This document shows, piece by piece, positions 57,139-64,000 of a DNA stretch of 64,000 bases. The stretch lies in contig NC_134082.1 in NCBI RefSeq assembly GCF_000715075.1, positions 144,324,948-144,388,947 on the forward strand. The letters are read 5' to 3'. Each line of letters begins with the position of its first letter. The stretch's first letter is position 1. The translations under genes were made by a program, and so were the position numbers. The stretch comes from Nicotiana tabacum (taxonomy: Eukaryota; Streptophyta; Magnoliopsida; Solanales; Solanaceae). The notes under the pieces are model-generated. The model searched no databases. It was given only the letters and a program-made list of their open reading frames with translations, and was not told the DNA's origin.

Positions 57139-57750
57139 TGTAACGACCGGATTGGTAATTTTTCTTTTAGAACCCTTTCCCCCTAATTAAAAGTTCACGT
57201 GCTTGCTTTAACTAATTTACGACCCGCGGGGATGGTTGGTTCGGGAATTGGAAGAGTTTGGGTTGAAATATACTTATTTGATTCCTTTAGATTTTCTTAA
57301 AAGGCTAAGTTTGACTTTGGTCAATATTTTTAGCAAACGGACTTGAACTCGTGTTTTGATGGGCCCGGAGGGTCTGTCGAAAAATATAGGACCTTGGCGT
57401 ATGCCCGGAATCAAATTTCGAGGTCCCTAGCCCGAGTAAAGAATTTTTATTAGAAATTGTTAAACTAAAATTTTAAGGATTTAAGGAAACCAATTAATGA
57501 TTGATTACATTGGTATCGGGCTCGTATGTTGGTTCCGGGGCCCAGTACAAGTCCAATATAACATTTAAGACTTTCCTGCCAAATTTGGTGTCAATCCGAG
57601 TAGTATAAGTACGTTTCGGCACGTTAGAAGTGAATATAAGAATTTTTCGGCACGTTTCGGGCGGGGCTCGGGAGCCCCGAGTGTCAATCGGACGAGACTC
57701 GAGTAAAGTTGGAAAAGTTAAAAAGGGCTGAAGCATTTGGTATCTGTCAT

Positions 57751-57977
57751 AACCGCACCTGCGGTTGGTCAGCTGTAGGTGCTAGACCGTAGAAGTGGTC
57801 GTCCTCTCGCAGATGCGACCAAGGCAAGCCAGGCCCAAAATCGCAGTAATGGCTCCCAAGCCGCAGAAGCGGCTTCAAGACAGCAGAAGTGGTCCCAGCC
57901 CACTTGGCCAGTTCCGCAGATGCGATCTCTTCTCATAGAAGTGGACCGCAGATGCATTCCCCTTACCGCAAATGCGG
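57751..57977. repeat. Cluster of CGCANNTGCG-type palindromes in LTR
   Basis: AACCGCACCTGCGGTT (57751-57766), TCGCAGATGCGA (57807-57818), CCGCAGAAGCGG (57861-57872), CCGCAAATGCGG (57966-57977) and several half-matches. A related cluster occurs in E6 (61690-61830) and a variant in the family Y LTR. Confidence 0.8.
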
Positions 57978-58440
57978 AAATCGCTGAAGCAGTGAGCTTC
58001 ATTTAATACGGGTTCTAAGTCATTTTTGCACTTTTCACTCCTCCATTGGGCGATATTGGATATTTTGAGAGAATACTTCCACCTAGCTTGTTGATGTAAG
58101 TTCATCCCACCTATTCCTAGTTTAATACTGGTGTCTTAGGTAGATTAAACACTAGGATTAAGGTAAAACTAAGGGGTTAGAGCAAAACCTAGTGTTTTGA
58201 CAAAAGTTAGATTTGACCACGAAATTTGCTATGAAATGAATTCGAAATCATATACTATTGATCCTTAGGTTATAGAGAACAACTTTCTTCAAAAAATTTC
58301 GAAATCCGGGCACGTGGGCTTAGGGTCGGATTTTAGGAAACTTGTGTTAAGGGTTGGAAAATTGCTTAAATAGCTAGAATACGATCTTGTGAGCTTATAT
58401 TGACTAGTTCCTACCTCATTTAACTAGTTTTGGATCGTTT

Positions 58441-58586
58441 GCCTCCAAATTGAGGGTTTGTGCTCGTTCTTGGTATTGGAAGAACACTTTGGAGCGAGGT
58501 AAGTCTCCTTTTTGCCTCCAAATTGAGGGTTTGGGCTCGTTCTTGGTATTGGAAGAACACTTTGGAGTGAGGTAAGTCTCCTTTCT
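58441..58586 (+). repeat. 73-bp tandem duplication in LTR
   Basis: GCCTCCAAATTGAGGG begins at 58441 and 58514. Each copy ends with GAGGTAAGTCTCC, a full consensus 5' splice site. Confidence 0.92.
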
Positions 58587-59719
58587 AACCTTGTAAGAGG
58601 GAATTGTCCCCATAGGTGTAATAATTGAATAACTTGCTACTAAATGCGGGGCCTACGTACGTACTAGATGATGAAAGTCCATGCGTAGCTACTATTATGT
58701 TAATTGTCTAGGTAGTCTAGGACCCGTATCATGCTATATTTGTGAATGTCTATACCATCTTGCTAATGTGATCACTTAGGATATGCTAGAGACTTGGAAA
58801 GGAATATAAACGAACATATATACTTGTTGGACACTTGTATGAATTTGTTTGAATATAAATGCACCTTCATGTGTTTTCCTGATAAAAATTGATATTTGTG
58901 GATCGGACCAATCGCCTTGGTAGAAATAGATGTATCTATGGTTTGCGCCATTCGACCCTCTAGCAGTGCACAGTTTATTTTCTGTTGGATCGGGTCGTCG
59001 ATCTCGGCATAATGTGCGCATGATATCTATGTAAAATCTTATCCATGAATTGTTTTGCTAAGTATTTGAAATGTAAATAGCTAACTGTAATATTGTTAAG
59101 AACATGACCTATTACCTCTTGCTACAAACTGTTGATTATTTGTGACTCCCATGCTTAGCATAACACTTTATTATATTATTTTACCCTAATAAGTATCAAG
59201 TCAACCTCTCATCTCTACTTCTTCGAGATTAGACGGGATACCTATTGGGTACATATTGTTTATGTACTGATACTACGCTTTTGTACTTAATTGTACAGGA
59301 TCTGAGGCAAGTACATCTGGCTATCAGTCTGGTGCGTGCCCCTGATTCAGAGTCCGAGACTTCCACGATGAGCTGCTCCCTTCCTGTGTCGTTCAGCAGC
59401 TTGATGGAGTCCTTTTTTACTTTTGCTGTCTATTCTATCTCGGACAGTAGGATAGATTTATTCTTTTTTATATTCTACTAGTTGCCCACAACTTGTGACA
59501 CCAGGTCTTGGCACACACGTTAGTAGATTATTATTTTTGGGAATTTGTATAACTATTTTGGTATATTACTGGTTATTTCTTGTTTTTAACTTTAACTTAA
59601 GAAATTGCTGCAATTATTTGGAAAAAGTAAAATGAGAACCTATTTGGTATTTCCGTGTTGGCTTGCCCGGCAATGGTGTTGGGCGTCATCATGACCTATT
59701 ACGGAAATGGGTCATGACA

Positions 59720-59831
59720 CCTATAGCCTCTCGCAGATAAGTACAGACGTCTCCGTACCGATCCGCAAAACTCTATTAGGCCTGCTCATAACTTGTGAGA
59801 CCTACGTGAACATAGTGCTCTGATACCATGT
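59720..59831 (-). other. E6: leader and PBS of an oppositely oriented chromovirus
   Basis: On the minus strand, TGGTATCAGAGC (59828-59817) follows the LTR end and is followed by ~97 bp of leader that stops at the E5 LTR. Only 112 bp of internal sequence survive here. Confidence 0.85.
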
Positions 59832-60471
59832 TGTCACGACCCAATTTCACCTATAGACCGTGATGGTGCCCAACGTTACCGCTAGGCAAGCCAACAGTGA
59901 AATAACCATGTGATTGTTTCTTTTAACATTTTAGAAATAGCTGATTTTTATTTAGTGCATAAATAGGAAGTAAAAATTTAAATAAAATGAGAGATAAATA
60001 ATTTTAAGAGTAAATGAGATGAGTAAATATCCAAAAATTATCATGTGTCTACTAGCAAAATTTCTAAGACCTGGTGTCACAAGTGTATAAGCTACTAGTA
60101 GAATATACAAAATACTAAACTACTGTCTGAAATAAAGTAGATAGAAAGTAAATGGAAAAGAAAGACTTCAGGTGCTACAGAACGGGTTCGGAAGATAGCT
60201 CACCACAAAGTCTCGGAGTATCAGGAGTGCGCACCGGGATGATAACCAGATGCACCTGGCTCAGATCCTGCATGGTTAGTGCAAAAGTGTAGTGTGAGTA
60301 CATAAACAACACGTATCCAGTAAGTATCTAGTCTAACCTCGAAGAAGTAGTGACGAGAGATCGACTTTAACACTTACTATGAGCTAATAATAAGATACCG
60401 AAATTCTAAATAAGCATGTGCTATATAAATAATAATAATGAAAATCAATAACATATAGTAAATAAACAATT

Positions 60472-60661
60472 CTATCACTAATAGTAAATCCCAAGTCAAT
60501 TTTCATCATTTAAATAATTGTAAGCTCTCAAGTCAATAAAATAATATTAAATATAATTAGGCTCAATTCTGTCACTAATAGTAAATCCCAAGTCAATTTC
60601 CATCATTTAAATTATTGTAACCTCTCAAGCCAATAAAACAATATCAAGTATAATTAGGCTC
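60472..60661. repeat. 97-bp tandem duplication in E6 LTR
   Basis: TCACTAATAGTAAATCCC recurs 97 bp apart (from 60472 and 60569) with about 90% similarity by eye. Confidence 0.88.
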
Positions 60662-60709
60662 CGAATATTATCACGCACGATTTATGTCAAGGTCGTACGA
60701 CCCGATCCA

Positions 60710-60740
60710 ATATATGATATATATATACACACACACACAC
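60710..60740. repeat. (TA)n(CA)n microsatellite
   Basis: Alternating TA then CA repeats inside the E6 LTR. Confidence 0.9.
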
Positions 60741-62625
60741 TGTGTGGATTGTTGAGGGTTGAACGACACAAACCATTAATGCATCTATTAACCTGCCGAG
60801 GTGAACGGTCCGCTCCGATGAGAGTAGAGGAATTTACCTCGCTCGCGAAAATACTTGCGGCGTGAGTAGACATGGATTTCTTAAAGTTATTATATAATTC
60901 TTCAATTCTTTCCAAAAAATAAGAAATCTAAACTAGAGACTTTAAATCTTAAAATCCTCAATCTCAGCTCTATATAAGACAATTAATATGCATAATAAAG
61001 TAACAGTGCCAACAAAGCATGATATAAATCTAAGACTACCCGAACATCACATAGAATATAGCTATGCACGGACTCTCGTCATGTAGTGCATACACAGCTC
61101 CCTACACAAGTAATTTATGATAAAATGAGTTCCCTCTTACAAGGTTAAGCAAGAGACTTAACTCGTTCTCATGTTCACTTCCAACCCACCAATATGCTTT
61201 AAATCCTCAACTTGGTGCCAGACGACCCAAAACTAGTCAAATATTATATAAATTAATCAATACATGTTAAAAAGTTCATAATTTAACTATTAGAGTAATT
61301 ACCCAATCCAAATTGGAAGATTCTTAAAATTCATCTGCGGGCCCACGTGCCCGAATTTCTAATATTTTCGAAGATAATCGTTATCCATAACCTTACGAAC
61401 TCAAATATATAATTTTTATTTCATTCCATAATTATTTTCATGGTTAAATCTTATTTTTATCAAAACCTAAGCTTTTGATCTAAACCCATAATTTTTCACA
61501 AATTTACATGTTAAAATCTACCCATAATCTATGTATTTAACTCACATTGGAGAGAAAGTACTTACCTCCAAATTGCTAGGTGAAAACTCCTCTTAAGAAG
61601 TCCAAAATCGCTCAAAGAGGGAGAGAAGTGGGATAGAAATGGCTTAAGTCCCGTAATAAATGAAGCCTTCTGCCTTCAGGACTTCCTCATTTGCGGTCAT
61701 TGGGCCGCGTCTACAGCACCGCTTCTGCGAAACAAGGTCTGCTTCTGCGAAATTCCTCAAGCGCAGCACTGGCCGCTTCTGCGGACTGGATCCCCCTTCT
61801 GCTCACATTTCTTTGCTTTTGCGGACCACTGGCCACATTCCCCAAAGCCACTTATACGGCCACAAGCAAGCATCTGTGGGCTCATACCTAAAGCCAAAAG
61901 CTTGCTGGTGCAGGCACACCAGAACTGGTGCACCAGCAGCCCCTTTGAGTTCTAACTCGATTCGTGCATTGTTCTGATTTTACTCGAGGCTCCTGAGGCC
62001 TTGTCCAAACATACCAATAAATTTGAAATCATAAAACGAACTCGCTCGCACACTCGTAATGGGGAAAACAACATTAAAACTAAGAATCGCTACCCAAAAC
62101 AAATAGAATCAACTTATGAACTTCAAATTCTTCCAACTTACTCTGAGCGCGCTGAAACATACTTAAACTACTCAGAATGACTCTATATTTTGCGTGCAAG
62201 TCTTAAATCACCATACGAAACTATTTCCAGGCTTGGAATCTCAATTGGACCTCGTTAACACCAAATCCTATTTCAAACCAAATTTAAAGAACTTCAATGT
62301 GCCAATTATCAATATTAAGCGCTGAAACGCTCCCGGTTCATCCAAAATTCGACCCGAACATATGCCCAATTTTAAAATCATCATATGAACCCATTGGGAC
62401 CGTCAAATTTCGGTTCCGAGGTTGTTTACGCAAAATATTGACTCAAGTCAAACTTATCCCTTTTTAGCCAACCTTAAGGAACCAAGTGTCCCGATTTCAA
62501 TCCTAACCCTTCCAAATCACGAACTAACCATCCCCTCAAGTCATAAAACAGTAAAATTACATAAGGGAAGCCTTATTTAGGCGAATGGAGATCTAGAAAG
62601 TAAAATGGTCAGTCGGGTGATTACA

Positions 62626-63474
62626 TATTATTTATTTTTTATTTTTGTAATGATTGTATATCGACTATTTTATATATATATCTTGATCATTCTTTCCTTT
62701 ACTTACTAGTTCTCACCATTGTAAATAATAGTATTTTAATAAGAAACATATATTAACGGTTAAGGTAATATTTTTATAAATTCTAATAATATCAGTTTTC
62801 TACCACTAAATAGACATCAATATAATTTTATTATTTGAAATAGTTCAAGTTCACTTAAGTGACAAATGTCTTAATCCACTATTTATAAATTAATCAACTC
62901 TAAAAGATATTAGAAGAGAATTCATTGTTTAATTATCAAAGTTGTCATTAAATTGTTTACTTTTATAAATTGCATACTGATTATAAAACTCGAGTTATTT
63001 ATTTAAATAACCTATATCACATTCCAAACAAAAAAGTATAAAATTTATATCTTCCATTAATAATTTTATAATATATAATTTAAAATTTTTGGGACCCTAC
63101 AATTCTAGAGGGCCTAAAGCAATTGCTTTAGTAGCTTTCCCCTAGAGCCGGTACTGAACCAAAATTAGGTACATAATCTCATTTTACTAGGATAAATTTG
63201 AGTCATTTTTCAATTTGTCCAAGTTATTTTTGCGTAGGAGTCATCCTAATTGATGTTGTGCTATAATTTCATATATTATGACGTTATTTACCCTACTTGC
63301 TTGTTGTTTGGATGCTAATTTATGCGACAATTAAGCTTAATAGAGTTTATTTTACGTGTAGGAATACTTGGACATGAAGTGGAGAAAAATTACATGAAAT
63401 GTTATCTCAAAGCTAAAAAAAAATGGAGCAAAAAAAGAAGTTGTGCAAGGCAATAAAAAGTCACGGCCATGGAC
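62626..63474. other. AT-rich spacer, no gene seen
   Basis: Low GC, no coding frame. An 18-bp palindrome CTAAAGCAATTGCTTTAG (63114-63131) sits in a GGGCC...AGAGCCGG context that recalls a dispersed repeat I cannot name. This may be the closest thing to non-LTR DNA in the window. Confidence 0.6.
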
Positions 63475-64000
63475 TGTAACGACTCGGCCGATCGTTTCGA
63501 GAGTTGTAGCCATGTTCCCTCATTTCCTTTTTCTTTTGTGTTCTACAACTGTATTTTGACTTATCACGTTAGTTGGTTCGGGATCCGAGTGATTTCGTGA
63601 TGAAGTGAGACACTTAGTCTCTTAATTGAAAGCTTAAGTTAGAAAAGTTGATCGGATATTGACTTATGTGTAAACGACCTTGGATTTGAATTTTGATGGT
63701 TCATTTAGCTCCGTTATGTGATTTTGGACTTAGGAACGCATCAGGAACGAGATTTGGAGGTCCGTAGTGGAATTAGGCTTGAATTGACAAAAGTTGAAAT
63801 TTTGGCGATTTTGGCCGGTAGTGAAAATTTTGATATCGAGATCAGATTTGATTTCCGGAAGATTGGACTACATCTATGGTATCATTTATGACTTGGGTGC
63901 AAATTTTGAGGTCAATCGGATGTGGTTTGGTAGGTTTCAGCGTTGTTTTAGAATTTGGAAGTTTCGAAGTTCATTAGGCTTGAATCCGTATGTAATTCGT
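63475..64000 (+). repeat. E7: start of another chromovirus LTR
   Basis: TGTAACGACTCGGCCG with the typical chromovirus LTR start; runs off the window. A different family from 57139-59719 beyond the first bases. Confidence 0.75.

Larger units (their letters stand above)
57139..59719 (+). repeat. Chromovirus LTR (family X), 3' LTR of E5
   Basis: Starts TGTAACGACC right after the PPT and ends GGTCATGACA at 59719. Its end resembles E6 (59832 on), not the 5' LTR ending at 54761. Contains CGCANNTGCG palindromes (57751-57977) and a 73-bp tandem duplication. Short frames here are not genes. Confidence 0.85.
59832..62625 (-). repeat. E6 5' LTR (family X), minus strand
   Basis: Plus strand begins TGTCACGACC and ends GTGATTACA, so in element sense TGTAATCACC to GGTCGTGACA; ~2.8 kb. 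Related to 57139-59719 in reverse orientation (terminal ~90 bp, GGATCGGGTCGT, AACCTTGTAAGAGGGAA). No genes. Confidence 0.88.

Noticed and set aside
57779..58006. Overlapping short frames on both strands
   Set aside because: Produced by the palindrome-rich U3 of the chromovirus LTR, not by a gene.
61660..61977. 105-codon plus-strand frame
   Set aside because: Falls in the minus-strand E6 LTR palindrome region; no recognisable motif.
1..64000. Endogenous pararetrovirus or host gene
   Set aside because: Every RT found belongs to LTR elements with LTRs, PBS and integrase; no movement-protein or coat motif and no exon-intron host gene pattern seen.

Overview
The window is repeat-only plant DNA, most likely from a solanaceous eudicot. 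The LTR-retrotransposon families look like those of Nicotiana and relatives, but this is recognition, not a search. I see no convincing host gene, tRNA or rRNA. Nearly all of it is LTR retrotransposons, mostly nested or broken.

Layout. E1 (1 to 41764, + strand) is an old, decayed Tat/Ogre-type Ty3/gypsy element. The window opens inside its 5' LTR. It has a PBS, ORF1, gag-protease and pol. Its pol is split by E2. Its 3' LTR lacks the last ~105 bp. E2 (10274-33212, 22.9 kb, + strand) is a young giant Tat/Ogre element. It has ~3.98-kb LTRs, a 5-bp TTGGG target duplication, an intact ORF1, an intact gag-protease frame, and a pol broken by one stop and one frameshift. A probable 181-nt intron would fuse gag-pro to pol. 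A 46-copy array of a 41-bp unit lies before its 3' LTR. E3 (42106-52752, - strand) is a Tat-like element with a degenerate gag and no recognisable pro-pol. It sits in a chromovirus protease fragment (E4: 41765-42105 and 52753-52862) with target duplication CTCAG/CTCGG. From 52863 to the end are chromovirus (Tekay-like) remains: a first LTR with an initiator-Met-tRNA PBS and a gag start joined to RNase H-integrase-chromodomain (E5), a different LTR family, an oppositely oriented LTR of that second family with its own PBS (E6), an AT-rich spacer, and the start of another LTR (E7).

How the parts work together. In a Tat/Ogre element the LTR drives one long RNA. A tRNA primes reverse transcription at the PBS. 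Gag packages the RNA. Protease, reverse transcriptase, two RNase H domains and integrase then copy and insert it. The polypurine tract (PPT) next to the 3' LTR primes the second strand.

Most interesting signal. The non-coding parts of E1, E2 and E3 share small structured elements whose paired arms change together between copies. (1) A probable pseudoknot occurs nine times, always in element-sense orientation. (2) A hairpin has its 3' arm on the start of the PPT in all three elements. (3) A second hairpin family occurs five times in the 3' regions. I know of no published description of these. The claim rests on arm-by-arm reading and needs covariation statistics.
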